IMG/VR virus record: IMGVR_UViG_3300010354_000092
Coordinates: 1 to 61,543 of that record
Strand: one strand, 5' to 3'
DNA length: 61,543 nucleotides
From: a virus
The notes under the pieces are model-generated. The model was not told where the DNA came from and ran no database searches. It was given only the letters and a program-made list of their open reading frames with translations. Numbering within the stretch: the first letter of the stretch is position 1; each line of letters begins with the position of its first letter. The position numbers and the translations under genes were made by a program. Below are positions 33,868 to 42,448 of this stretch, one piece after another.

Positions 33868-36800
33868 ATGGCATTGAATTCACCTGGAGTACAAGTAACA
33901 GTTATAGACGAGAGTTTTTACACAAACGCCGCTCCTGGAACTGTACCTTTAATTTTTGTAGCAACAAAAGCCAATAAAAACAACGCATCTGGAACTGGCC
34001 TCGCAGCTGGTACGTTGCCTGGTAATGTAGGGAAAGTTTATACTATTACTAGTCAACGAGACTTAACAGATACGTTTGGTACACCTTTATTTTATACTGA
34101 TTCTAATTCTAATCCAGTGCATGGGGGAGAATTAAACGAATACGGATTGCAAGCCGCGTATAGTGTGTTAGGTGTAAGTTCTAGAGCTTATGTTGTTAGA
34201 GCTGATGTTGACTTAGATGAATTGAAGCCTACAGCTTCTGAACCTAAAGGAAAGCCTGCATCAGGAACTTACTGGTTAGACACTGCTAATACTAAGTTTG
34301 GTATTGGAGAATGGGATGCTGTTAATAAAGTTTTTATAAACAAAACTCCTTTAATAATCGATGACACTAACAAAGCAGTAGCAAGTTTAAACAAAGTACC
34401 TTTATCAAGCTTTGGTAATATTGGTGATTATGCTGTGTACCTAACAGCAGAAAATGACAACGCTATTTTCTTTAAGAACGCTGATAACGTCTGGGTTAAA
34501 GTAGGATCAAGCATTCAAACAAACTTTGGTGCTCCTATTGTTGCACCTACATTTACTTCAAATTGCTGGCAAACAAGCTGGCCTGTAGCTATTGGTACTC
34601 CTACCGCAGTTGCAGTTAACAGTAAAATAACACTCAATGGTGTAGAAGTTACCTTTGTTGATGTATCTGTAAACGGTATATGCCAGTCAATTAACTCTCA
34701 AATGCCTCAGCTAGGCATCGGTGCAAAAAATATTGACGGTAAAATAGCAATTTTTGCAGATGCTACCGCCCAGTCTAATCTGTTGGCTCCACAAGACGGT
34801 AAAGTAATTTTAGCAAACGTAACTTCAGGTACGTTACAATCATTAGGTTTAGCCCCTGGTACATACGGTCCTGTTACATTAACTATTGCACCTCATTATC
34901 AATTCCCACAATATGCAACACAAGGCGTGGCAACAGGAAGTGTATATATCAAGACAACCAAACCAAACAGTGGTGCAGAATGGATTGTAAAATATTACAA
35001 CGGTAGTACACAAACTTGGGACTCAGTATCTGCTCCAATCTATCCTACCACACAGGCAGCTATTGCAGGTTTAGATACTACCGGAGGAACTAATATTCCT
35101 GCAGGTAGAATATTTGTAGAAAGTAATCCAGACGAGGGCGTAGGAGCTACTCCTCAGTCTCCACAAACAGCAGAGTTTAAAGTATTCAGAAGAACAACTT
35201 CTAGTCCTACAACTATTGCAACAACAGTATCTACATCTACAATATTCACTGTAGGTAGTACATTTATTGTTGCAGAAACTGTAGCAAATAGCCCAACATT
35301 AGCTTCTGCTAGAACAGTGAATATTACAACAAGTTCTATAGCTGGTTTTGCAGCCGCAGTTAGTGCTGCCGGCCTAAGTAATGTTGTATCAACATTTGAT
35401 CCGTCAACAAGAGTTCTTACTTTAAGTCACAAGTTAGGTGGTGACATTTATCTAACAGACGGTGCTAATGCTCCGTTAGAGTTAGTAGGATTTTATAATG
35501 CTAGTCTACAAACATACACTAGCAACTTATATCCTACAGGGCCTTTTGCAACATATCCATTAAGAGCAAGTAACTGGAAACCAGTAGAATTGCTAACATC
35601 TACAGTAGTTGCTTCGGCTAGCTCTCCAAGCACAACACCTGCCAACGGTACATTATGGTATTCAAGTATTACAGATGAAGTTGATATTATGATCCATAAT
35701 GGTACTACATGGGTAGGATACAATAACGTATACCCTAATGCAAGTCCTAATGGTCCAATTATTAGGGCAACAGCACCTGATAAGGACACCGGTCAAAGCG
35801 ACGGTACTGCACTTGTAGACGGGGATATATGGATCGACAGTTCAAGCAGTGAAAATTATGGAAAAAATATTTACGTTTGGAGTGCCGCTCAAGTTAAGTG
35901 GGTAAAACAAGATTTAGCAGATAACACTAGCCCATCTGGTTGGTTATTTGCTGATGCTCGTTGGGGTCTTACCGGAGTTACCGGTTCTGCGGCAACTATA
36001 AAAGATCTTCTAACTAGTAATTTCTTAGATGCAGATGCACCTGATCCTACTTTATATCCACAAGGTATGAGACTATGGAACACTCGTAGAAGTGGTAACA
36101 ATGTCAAAATGTATAAAACAGACGCCATTGATATCACTGCTAATAATGCACAAAACAAGCGTTTTAACAATGAAGTGATGGACGGTAGTACTGGCCAAGC
36201 TAAGTATTCAACTGCACGTTGGGTAAATGCTACAGGTAATAACGCAGATGGTAGCGGTAAATTTGGTAGAATGGCTCAGAGAGGTTACGTAGTAAAAGCT
36301 ATGAAGTCTCTTATAGATACTAATCAGTCTATTAGAGATACCGATACCCTAGTATTAAACTTAATTGCTTGTCCAGGATATCCTGAAGCTATTCAAAACA
36401 TGATAGGATTAAACACCAGTCGTGGGTTGACAGCATTCGTTGTAGGCGATACACCAATGAGATTGGCATCTAATGGAACAGACCTCAGAGCATGGGGTTC
36501 TAGTACAACTGCATTAGACAATGACGATACCGGCAGCGTAAGCTATGATGAATATATGGGTATGTTCTATCCAAGTGGTCTAACTACAGACAATACTGGT
36601 AATACAATTATGGTTCCTGCTAGCCATATGATACTAAGAACTTTTGCAGTTAGCGATCAAAGAAGTTACCCATGGTTTGCTCCAGCTGGTACTCGACGCG
36701 GCGGCGTTGATAATGTAACCGCTGTTGGATATTTGAAAGATGGTGAGTTCCAACAGAGCCCATTGCCACAGAATATCCGTGATGTTCTACAAGATGTAAA

Positions 36801-37203
36801 AATTAATCCAGTAGCAACATTACCAGGTTCTGGCATTGTATTGTTTGGTCAAAAAACTCGCGCTAAGAATGCTAGTAGCTTAGATAGAATTAATGTTTCT
36901 AGATTAGTAGCGTACCTAAGACGCCAGCTTGATTTATTAGCTCGTCCATTCTTATTTGAACCTAATGATAGGATTACAAGGAATGAAATTAAGCAATCAG
37001 CTGAAAGTCTATTACTAGAATTAGTAGGTCAGAGAGCTCTATATGACTTTATCGTAGTGTGCGATGAGTCCAATAATACTCCTTCTAGAATAGATAGAAA
37101 CGAGCTATATGTTGATATAGCGATTGAACCAGTTAAATCTGTGGAATTCATTTACATTCCATTGAGATTAAAGAATACTGGTGATATTGCAGCTGGAAGA
37201 TAA
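33868..37203 (+). CDS. 18: Tail sheath protein gp18
   Basis: This contractile sheath subunit of 1111 aa is recognised by MALNSPGVQVTVIDESFYTN at the N-terminus and the C-terminal ILRTFAVSDQRSYPWFAPAG (about 920-940), followed by RINVSRLVAYLRRQLD. T4 gp18 is 659 aa. The extra length is a central insertion rich in Ser/Thr/Pro with four copies of a small G-x-x-W module starting near residues 133, 357, 594 and 652 (GTYWLDT, GSVYIKT, GTLWYSS, GDIWIDS). These probably decorate the outer sheath surface. Strong AAGGAG and a late promoter upstream; gp19 follows 31 nt later. Confidence 0.92.
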   Translation: MALNSPGVQVTVIDESFYTNAAPGTVPLIFVATKANKNNASGTGLAAGTLPGNVGKVYTITSQRDLTDTFGTPLFYTDSNSNPVHGGELNEYGLQAAYSVLGVSSRAYVVRADVDLDELKPTASEPKGKPASGTYWLDTANTKFGIGEWDAVNKVFINKTPLIIDDTNKAVASLNKVPLSSFGNIGDYAVYLTAENDNAIFFKNADNVWVKVGSSIQTNFGAPIVAPTFTSNCWQTSWPVAIGTPTAVAVNSKITLNGVEVTFVDVSVNGICQSINSQMPQLGIGAKNIDGKIAIFADATAQSNLLAPQDGKVILANVTSGTLQSLGLAPGTYGPVTLTIAPHYQFPQYATQGVATGSVYIKTTKPNSGAEWIVKYYNGSTQTWDSVSAPIYPTTQAAIAGLDTTGGTNIPAGRIFVESNPDEGVGATPQSPQTAEFKVFRRTTSSPTTIATTVSTSTIFTVGSTFIVAETVANSPTLASARTVNITTSSIAGFAAAVSAAGLSNVVSTFDPSTRVLTLSHKLGGDIYLTDGANAPLELVGFYNASLQTYTSNLYPTGPFATYPLRASNWKPVELLTSTVVASASSPSTTPANGTLWYSSITDEVDIMIHNGTTWVGYNNVYPNASPNGPIIRATAPDKDTGQSDGTALVDGDIWIDSSSSENYGKNIYVWSAAQVKWVKQDLADNTSPSGWLFADARWGLTGVTGSAATIKDLLTSNFLDADAPDPTLYPQGMRLWNTRRSGNNVKMYKTDAIDITANNAQNKRFNNEVMDGSTGQAKYSTARWVNATGNNADGSGKFGRMAQRGYVVKAMKSLIDTNQSIRDTDTLVLNLIACPGYPEAIQNMIGLNTSRGLTAFVVGDTPMRLASNGTDLRAWGSSTTALDNDDTGSVSYDEYMGMFYPSGLTTDNTGNTIMVPASHMILRTFAVSDQRSYPWFAPAGTRRGGVDNVTAVGYLKDGEFQQSPLPQNIRDVLQDVKINPVATLPGSGIVLFGQKTRAKNASSLDRINVSRLVAYLRRQLDLLARPFLFEPNDRITRNEIKQSAESLLLELVGQRALYDFIVVCDESNNTPSRIDRNELYVDIAIEPVKSVEFIYIPLRLKNTGDIAAGR

Positions 37204-37207
37204 TGGT

Positions 37208-37213
37208 TAAATA
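37208..37213 (+). promoter_or_regulatory. Late promoter box for gp19
   Basis: GGTTAAATACAAGG, just after the gp18 stop. It gives a leader of about 16-20 nt with AAGGAG before the tube gene. Confidence 0.5.
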
Positions 37214-37234
37214 CAAGGAACAAGGAGCATCTAG

Positions 37235-37861
37235 ATGGCTATTACTAGTTTAAGTAAATTTACAGTACCTCTACCTACAGGGCAGAGTGCTACTTCTCAG
37301 GGCTTATTAATGCCCAAATTGAAGTACAGATTTAGGGTGTCTCTAGAAAACTTTGGAATCTCTAAACCTACTACAGAACTAACCAAACAGGTTATGAACG
37401 TTACACGCCCTGCTGTTAGCTTTGATAATATTGAATTACACGTATACAACAGTAAAATTAATTACGCTGGTCGTTATACATGGGCAGATATTTCTTTAGT
37501 TGTTAGAGACGATGCTACAGGCGAAGTAAGCAGATTAGTTGGAGAACAAATTCAGAAGCAATTTGATTTCTTCGAACAAAGTTCTGCATCCAGTGGTATA
37601 GATTATAAGTTTTTGACAAGAATTGAAATCCTAGACGGCGGTAATGGTGCTAACGAACCAAGAGTTTTAGAAACATTTGAATTAACTGGTTGTTACTTAC
37701 AGAATACTGTATATTCTAACACAGATTACTCAAGCAGTGATCCTATTGACATTACATTAACTATCAAGTACGATAATGCTATTCAAGTTGACGGATCTAA
37801 TACTCCAGTTGGTATTGGTGGCGCCGTTGGAAGAACTCTAAGAACATTGGCTACCGGTTAA
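37235..37861 (+). CDS. 19: Tail tube protein gp19
   Basis: This 208-aa subunit stacks in hexamers to form the inner tail tube. The gp19 family is seen in YRFRVSLENFG near residue 30, then TRPAVSFDNIELHVYNSKI and FELTGCYLQNT. It lies just after the sheath gene, as in other myoviruses. T4 gp19 is 163 aa; here a longer Ser/Thr-rich N-terminus and Gly-rich C-terminus are added. It is followed by a strong terminator. Confidence 0.9.
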   Translation: MAITSLSKFTVPLPTGQSATSQGLLMPKLKYRFRVSLENFGISKPTTELTKQVMNVTRPAVSFDNIELHVYNSKINYAGRYTWADISLVVRDDATGEVSRLVGEQIQKQFDFFEQSSASSGIDYKFLTRIEILDGGNGANEPRVLETFELTGCYLQNTVYSNTDYSSSDPIDITLTIKYDNAIQVDGSNTPVGIGGAVGRTLRTLATG

Positions 37862-37878
37862 TTTGGTTGACTTTGTCT

Positions 37879-37918
37879 AAAGGCATATATACAATTGCGT
37901 ATATATGCCTTTTATTTT
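37879..37918 (+). terminator. Intrinsic terminator after gp19
   Basis: A 14-bp perfect stem, AAAGGCATATATAC with GTATATATGCCTTT, over a six-base loop, followed by TTTATTTT. Confidence 0.92.
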
Positions 37919-37928
37919 GGAGTAAATT

Positions 37929-38576
37929 TTGCCGCAACAGATATATATTCATAAAGAAGAACTTTATGGCCGGCATGAGGTCATTTCTCATGTACAAAAA
38001 CTAAAACAGAGAACAAATAATTTTACACTAATAGACATTGGTGCTAGCCATAATCCTTTTTCTCCTGACTTGTTAACTCATACCTTTGATCTAAGGCCAA
38101 ATAATCTTACCGATAAACATAGTTTCTTAGGAGACATTAACCAATACGAAGATTGGCAACAGATATTTGATTATGTTGATCAAAACGGTAAATTTACTTT
38201 TTGTAATTGTACTCATACCTTAGAAGACATTGCTTATCCTATGGCTGCATTAAGATACATGCCAAGAATTGCCGAACAGGGGTTTATAGCAGTACCTAGC
38301 AAATATTACGAACTACAATATAGAGAAGAATTTAAAGGTGCTATACATCATAGGTGGATTTTTGATCATAAAAACAATAAGCTTATTGGTTACCCTAAAA
38401 TTAATCTTATCGAAACATTAACTTACTTTCCTTACGGGAAACTTATAGAAGAAAATGCTGAAACTGAACTTAGATTATTTTGGAAAGACACTATAGATTT
38501 TGAGATTATAAACAACGATTATCTAGGACCTACTAGAGAAGCAGTTATAGATCTATATAAAAATCTTATGCCTTAA
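37929..38576 (+). CDS. SAM-dependent methyltransferase-like protein
   Basis: This 215-aa protein has FTLIDIGASHNPFSPDLL at about residues 33-50, resembling motif I of class I methyltransferases, then a DLRPNN acidic strand end and a CNCTHTLEDIAYPMAALRYM block like the strand-4 region of FkbM/glycan methyltransferases. The fold match is moderate and the substrate unknown. The start is TTG at 37929 with GGAG 7-8 nt upstream; the next ATG is 38 nt inside. It lies just after the gp19 terminator, so it may need read-through or a promoter I cannot see. Confidence 0.5.
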   Translation: MPQQIYIHKEELYGRHEVISHVQKLKQRTNNFTLIDIGASHNPFSPDLLTHTFDLRPNNLTDKHSFLGDINQYEDWQQIFDYVDQNGKFTFCNCTHTLEDIAYPMAALRYMPRIAEQGFIAVPSKYYELQYREEFKGAIHHRWIFDHKNNKLIGYPKINLIETLTYFPYGKLIEENAETELRLFWKDTIDFEIINNDYLGPTREAVIDLYKNLMP

Positions 38577-38603
38577 GCAGAAATTACCATAATTTTATTC
38601 GAA

Positions 38604-38609
38604 TAAATA
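38604..38609 (+). promoter_or_regulatory. Late promoter box, 5 nt before ATG
   Basis: GAATAAATAAAGTTATG: exactly 5 nt between TAAATA and the ATG at 38615. Predicted leaderless. Confidence 0.65.
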
Positions 38610-38614
38610 AAGTT

Positions 38615-39781
38615 ATGGCTAACGCATTTACACAATTTCTATCTAATTTTGCAGGCGGTGTGTTTGCAGATCAAGGATATCTTAAAGATTATAAACACGC
38701 CGCACGTCTTTATGCAGACGAAAACTACGGTCTTGCACCTAAAGCAGGATGGAGTTATTTTGTTGAATTTGCTTTCAATCCTAGAATAAAAGAACGTTTA
38801 GTTTTTCCAGCTATAGACCAAACATGGTTTAATAGATATTCCGGTAAAGTTGGATTACTTTGTAAAACTGTAGATCAGCCGAGAGTTTCTATATTAACAG
38901 AAACCCTTAATCAATACAATAGAAAATCTGTTGTTCAAACAAAAATTAATTATAATCCTATTAGTATTACATTTCACGATGACATGAATAATGTGACTAC
39001 TAACTTATGGAAAAATTATTATCAATATTACTATGCTGATAGCAGATACAACGGTATCAGTGTAGGTAATACCAAAGGGCAACATAGAGCAATACCTCAG
39101 GCTTTTAGAGATACCAAATATGAAACTAGGGCCTACGCATACGGATTAAACAACGGTCAAACAGAACCATTCTTTTCTTATATTACTATCTACCTATTAA
39201 ACAGGAAAAAATTTAACACAGTTACTTTGATCAATCCGTTAATCACAGAATGGAATCCGGCAAACTTAGATCAAACCAACGGTCAACGTCTTTTAGATAG
39301 TAGAATGACTTTAAGTTACGAAGCTGTCTATTATGATTTAAGCAATATTCCGATATCAAAAGAAAATCCAGGGTTCCAAAAAGAACATTATGACAATAGT
39401 CCTAGTCCTTTAAGTATATCGGGAAGAGGAACAAAGAGTATATTAGGACCAGGCGGTTTATTAGCCGGCGCATCTGATATTTTCGGAACACTAACACAAG
39501 AAGGTCCGTTAAGTGGTGCTGACCTTTTACGTGTAGCTATACAAGGAAAAAATTTAGTTCAAAATGCTAAATCGATAACTAAAGAAGGACTAAAACAAGA
39601 AGGGTATAGTGTTTTAAATGGTGTGTTCGCAGCCGCAGCCACAGGGTCTGGAAGTTTTGTAGACAATGCGGCTACCGCTGCAAGTGCAAAGTTAGCACCT
39701 GCAGGCATTGAAATATTTAAAAATATAGACCAATCAAAAAATACTACAGCCCAGCCTAGAAATATAGGCGGTGGAACATGA
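38615..39781 (+). CDS. Baseplate/tail-tube junction protein (gp54/gp48-like)
   Basis: This 388-aa protein contains YLKDYKHAARLYADENYGL at the start, LAPKAGWSYFVEF, TLNQYNRKSVVQTKINYNPI and LWKNYYQYYY, blocks shared with the aquatic T4-like proteins annotated as baseplate tube initiator or cap. The NQYNRK...ISITFHDD segment recalls T4 gp54. The C-terminal 120 residues are Gly/Ala-rich. It overlaps the next gene by ATGA and lies in a late tail region. gp54 or gp48 identity is not settled. Confidence 0.55.
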   Translation: MANAFTQFLSNFAGGVFADQGYLKDYKHAARLYADENYGLAPKAGWSYFVEFAFNPRIKERLVFPAIDQTWFNRYSGKVGLLCKTVDQPRVSILTETLNQYNRKSVVQTKINYNPISITFHDDMNNVTTNLWKNYYQYYYADSRYNGISVGNTKGQHRAIPQAFRDTKYETRAYAYGLNNGQTEPFFSYITIYLLNRKKFNTVTLINPLITEWNPANLDQTNGQRLLDSRMTLSYEAVYYDLSNIPISKENPGFQKEHYDNSPSPLSISGRGTKSILGPGGLLAGASDIFGTLTQEGPLSGADLLRVAIQGKNLVQNAKSITKEGLKQEGYSVLNGVFAAAATGSGSFVDNAATAASAKLAPAGIEIFKNIDQSKNTTAQPRNIGGGT

Positions 39782-40155
39782 AAAAATTATACAATAATAT
39801 TCCTATAGATAAGAATGCAAGCAGCTCAGACTCAACAGTAAAATTGTTTGACAACTATTACGATAGTCCTATTGAATTAGATGGACCTACATTAGACGCT
39901 ATGACTGCATTCTTTGAAAAAAGAGGTTTTCAACCAACAGCAGCAGAATCAACATCTATTGTAATTCTGTCACAGGCAAAACGAGATGGTCTTAATGCTA
40001 TTAAAATTTTAGATACATTAAGCGGATTAACTAATGTAGAAATAAGCGGATTAGTAGCAGAAATTTTAAATTACAATAGATTCAAATCTAGCAGTTTAGG
40101 TATTGTAATCAATCAACTACCTGCTGACGAAATACAACGAAACATTCTTCCATGA
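39778..40155 (+). CDS. Conserved unknown between baseplate protein and gp4
   Basis: This 125-aa protein is predicted helical after residue 35 (LDAMTAFFEKRGFQPTAAE, ILSQAKRDGLNAIKILDTL, NVEISGLVAEILNYNRFK). It resembles a small protein found beside gp4 in aquatic T4-like phages, of no known function. ATGA overlaps on both sides (39778-39781 and 40152-40155) imply coupled translation with the baseplate protein and gp4. Confidence 0.6.
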   Translation: MKKLYNNIPIDKNASSSDSTVKLFDNYYDSPIELDGPTLDAMTAFFEKRGFQPTAAESTSIVILSQAKRDGLNAIKILDTLSGLTNVEISGLVAEILNYNRFKSSSLGIVINQLPADEIQRNILP

Positions 40156-40595
40156 GCTTAAAGTTTGCTAAAGATGCTTACAAACTTAAAAACCCTGACA
40201 AATATGTAGGCACAAGAACACCCGTATATCGTAGTTCCTGGGAACTGTCAGTAATGAGAATGTGTGATGAAAATCCAGCCATACAACAATGGGCTAGCGA
40301 AAGTGTTAAAATACCTTACAGAGATCCGTTAACAGGTAAAGCCACAGTTTATGTGCCAGATTTCTTAGTTGTTTATATTGATAAAAATCAAAAGAAACAT
40401 GCAGAGCTTTGGGAAGTAAAACCAGAGAATCAAATGGTTCTAGAAAAAGTAGGTAAAAATCCTTACAACCAAGCTCAATATGTTAAAAATTTAGCTAAAT
40501 GGGCAGCGGCTAGGAACTGGTGTAAGAACAACGGGCTTATTTTTAGGGTTATTAACGAGCATGATCTTTTCCATAATGGTAAAAAGAAAAGATAA
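40152..40595 (+). CDS. 4: Head completion protein gp4 (gp50/4)
   Basis: This 147-aa protein belongs to the T4 gp4 head completion family, which has a TnsA/PD-(D/E)xK nuclease-like fold. Visible marks are YRSSWELSVMRMCDENPAIQ, then TVYVPDFLVVYID (Asp of the nuclease core) and HAELWEVKP (the E-x-K element). It acts after packaging, before neck joining. Length matches T4 gp4 (about 150 aa). ATGA overlap with the upstream gene. Confidence 0.88.
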   Translation: MSLKFAKDAYKLKNPDKYVGTRTPVYRSSWELSVMRMCDENPAIQQWASESVKIPYRDPLTGKATVYVPDFLVVYIDKNQKKHAELWEVKPENQMVLEKVGKNPYNQAQYVKNLAKWAAARNWCKNNGLIFRVINEHDLFHNGKKKR

Positions 40596-40603
40596 GTAAA
40601 AAT

Positions 40604-41080
40604 ATGACAAAAAAGCTAGAAGAAATACTAAACATCGAAAGTACTGAAAAAGAGCTAGAAGAGCCTAAGACTGACATCGAAGTTCCTACTATCGATCTTC
40701 AAGAAAAACTTGAAGAGTTTGACAAAATATCTGCTGCCCTCCCTAGGGTTAGAGGTTTAGGAGATATCAGTGATGCAGAATTAGATGCATTGGCAGCAAA
40801 AGCAGAACAGGCCTACGATGATCTTATGGATTTGGGCATGAACGTTGAAGCCAGGTATAGTTCAAGAATGTTTGAAGTAGCTGCTCAAATGATGAATGCT
40901 GCCATTACTGCAAAAACAAATAAGATAGATAAAAAATTAAAAATGGTTGATTTGCAGTTAAAAAAACTAGCTATTGATAAAAAACACGGTGCTTCTGAAA
41001 ATAATACTGTGGAAGGTGAAGGTTATATAATCACTGACCGCAATAGCATACTAGAAAAACTAAAGAAATTAGGTAAATAA
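40604..41080 (+). CDS. 16: Terminase small subunit gp16
   Basis: This 158-aa protein has an acidic start (residues 1-55) and a helical core with SDAELDALAAKAEQAYDDL, ARYSSRMFEVAAQMMNAAI and KMVDLQLKKLAIDKK, the pattern of gp16, the small terminase that regulates the gp17 packaging motor. Length matches T4 gp16 (164 aa). gp17 lies 1.4 kb downstream with two unknown genes between, whereas 16 and 17 are adjacent in T4. Confidence 0.82.
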   Translation: MTKKLEEILNIESTEKELEEPKTDIEVPTIDLQEKLEEFDKISAALPRVRGLGDISDAELDALAAKAEQAYDDLMDLGMNVEARYSSRMFEVAAQMMNAAITAKTNKIDKKLKMVDLQLKKLAIDKKHGASENNTVEGEGYIITDRNSILEKLKKLGK

Positions 41081-41097
41081 GTGATAGGAAAAAGGTT

Positions 41098-41709
41098 ATG
41101 AAAACTTTTAAAGAACATCTATCTGAGAGCAAAAAAACCTATACCTTCAAAGTGAAGGTAGCAGGCGATATGACCAATGAGCAAGAAACTAGCTTAAAAT
41201 CACTTTTAGATCGCTATGAAGTATCTGGATTTAAAAAGAATGGTAAAACACCTATTCAAGAATTGCCACTAGATTTCCCTCAGTTGAAGAACATGGAAGT
41301 TAATATATATGAAGTAACTCTAGCATATCCTACTACTCAGTATGAGTTAGTTGAATATCTAACACATAATCTTCAAATAGGGAAGGATAGATTAGTAGTT
41401 AGGAGCCCTAACGAACCTTACGAAGAATACCAAAAGCCTGCAGAACCAAGGACTGAAGCTTTATTAAAAGACCCTGATTATAAAGAATCTCAAAATGCTA
41501 ATTTTGAAGATTTTTACGGAGACAAATATAATTCTAACTTTGTTAAAGAATTAAATGATATTCTAAAATTACAAAGGAAAGAAAGAGGAGAAGTTATTCC
41601 AGAAGCTGCTAATACGGCTCAAGGAACAAAAGACAAAGCATCGTTTAATACAGATGCTCCTCAAAACAATAAAAGTCCTATAGTTCAAGCACAGGATCCA
41701 AGGAAATAA
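41098..41709 (+). CDS. Probable internal virion protein, unknown
   Basis: This 203-aa protein starts MKTFKEHLSESKKTYTFKVK. The MKTFKEHL start resembles T4 internal head proteins, whose N-terminal signal directs them into the prohead, but the match is short. Residues 15-110 look like an alpha/beta domain (VNIYEVTLAYPTTQYELVEYL) and 110-203 a charged disordered tail. It lies between the terminase genes. Function unknown; a capsid-internal protein is a guess. Confidence 0.5.
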   Translation: MKTFKEHLSESKKTYTFKVKVAGDMTNEQETSLKSLLDRYEVSGFKKNGKTPIQELPLDFPQLKNMEVNIYEVTLAYPTTQYELVEYLTHNLQIGKDRLVVRSPNEPYEEYQKPAEPRTEALLKDPDYKESQNANFEDFYGDKYNSNFVKELNDILKLQRKERGEVIPEAANTAQGTKDKASFNTDAPQNNKSPIVQAQDPRK

Positions 41710-41711
41710 TT

Positions 41712-42392
41712 ATGCAAATGATAGATGTTTTAAAAAGACTAGCAGAGTTAGATGATCAAAATCCCAGAGTCTATAAGGACACTGAAGTTCTTAATAAAGA
41801 AACATTAGATGAATGCGGCATGATGCCCGGTTCGTCTACTCCTGCTTCAATTAATATAACAGCAGGAAGCGGAGAAGAATTAAGTCATATGCTTCAAGAC
41901 ATTATGAGTTTAGCAGGTGTACATCAGCATAAACCTGAACAATCAATGTCAGCTGGCCCAGATATGGACAGTATGAGACAAATGATCGACAGTATGAATG
42001 AACCAGCAGAAGAAGGCCTATTAGGTACAATGGCTGGTGCAGGAATCGGAGCTGCTGTTGGAGGACCTCTAGGGGCTGCTGTTGGCGGCGCAGCTGGAGA
42101 TGCTATAACAGGAGACAAAGAGGAACAAGAGGAAGGATTTGATAATGAACCAGAAGATCCTAACGATGTTCCAGCTTTTGATACTAATAAATTCGCCTAC
42201 GATCCTAATGACGGTGATCACAGGGAAAGACAGGCAGGCTTGGCAAGAGCACATCCTATGGAAACTACGGAACAAAAATTATATAGAGAGTATCAAGAGT
42301 TCATTGCGGAAGGTAAAAAGGCCAAGTGTAATCATACACCAAAAGGCAAGGAGTGTCCGGTACACGGCCTTAAAGAGTGTGGAACAATGTAA
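41712..42392 (+). CDS. Unknown protein with glycine-zipper segment and Cys/His tail
   Basis: This 226-aa protein has a helical N-terminus (MQMIDVLKRLAELDDQNPRV), a Met/Ser/Asp-rich middle with GEELSHMLQDIMSLAGV, a hydrophobic glycine zipper at about 103-132 (GAGIGAAVGGPLGAAVGGAA), which may span or perturb a membrane, and a C-terminal Cys/His cluster (CNHTPKGKECPVHGLKEC) that could bind zinc. Similar proteins lie upstream of gp17 in aquatic T4-like phages as I recall them. It may be a packaged internal or ejection protein. A terminator follows. Confidence 0.5.
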   Translation: MQMIDVLKRLAELDDQNPRVYKDTEVLNKETLDECGMMPGSSTPASINITAGSGEELSHMLQDIMSLAGVHQHKPEQSMSAGPDMDSMRQMIDSMNEPAEEGLLGTMAGAGIGAAVGGPLGAAVGGAAGDAITGDKEEQEEGFDNEPEDPNDVPAFDTNKFAYDPNDGDHRERQAGLARAHPMETTEQKLYREYQEFIAEGKKAKCNHTPKGKECPVHGLKECGTM

Positions 42393-42407
42393 GAAGCACT
42401 CGCTTCA

Positions 42408-42436
42408 AATAGGCTCTTCGGAGCCTATTTTTTTCT
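42408..42436 (+). terminator. Intrinsic terminator with TTCG loop
   Basis: AAATAGGCTC-TTCG-GAGCCTATTT followed by a T-run, ending the gp4-gp16 unit. Confidence 0.92.
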
Positions 42437-42437
42437 G

Positions 42438-42443
42438 TAAATA
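42438..42443 (+). promoter_or_regulatory. Late promoter box for gp17, 5 nt before ATG
   Basis: TGTAAATAAACATATG: TAAATA, 5 nt, then the gp17 ATG. The promoter begins two bases after the terminator T-run. Confidence 0.65.
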
Positions 42444-42448
42444 AACAT

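Noticed and set aside
37929-38576. Assigning a specific methyltransferase (DNA or FkbM type)
   Set aside because: Only motif I and a general fold pattern are visible; no target-recognition or catalytic motif such as DPPY.
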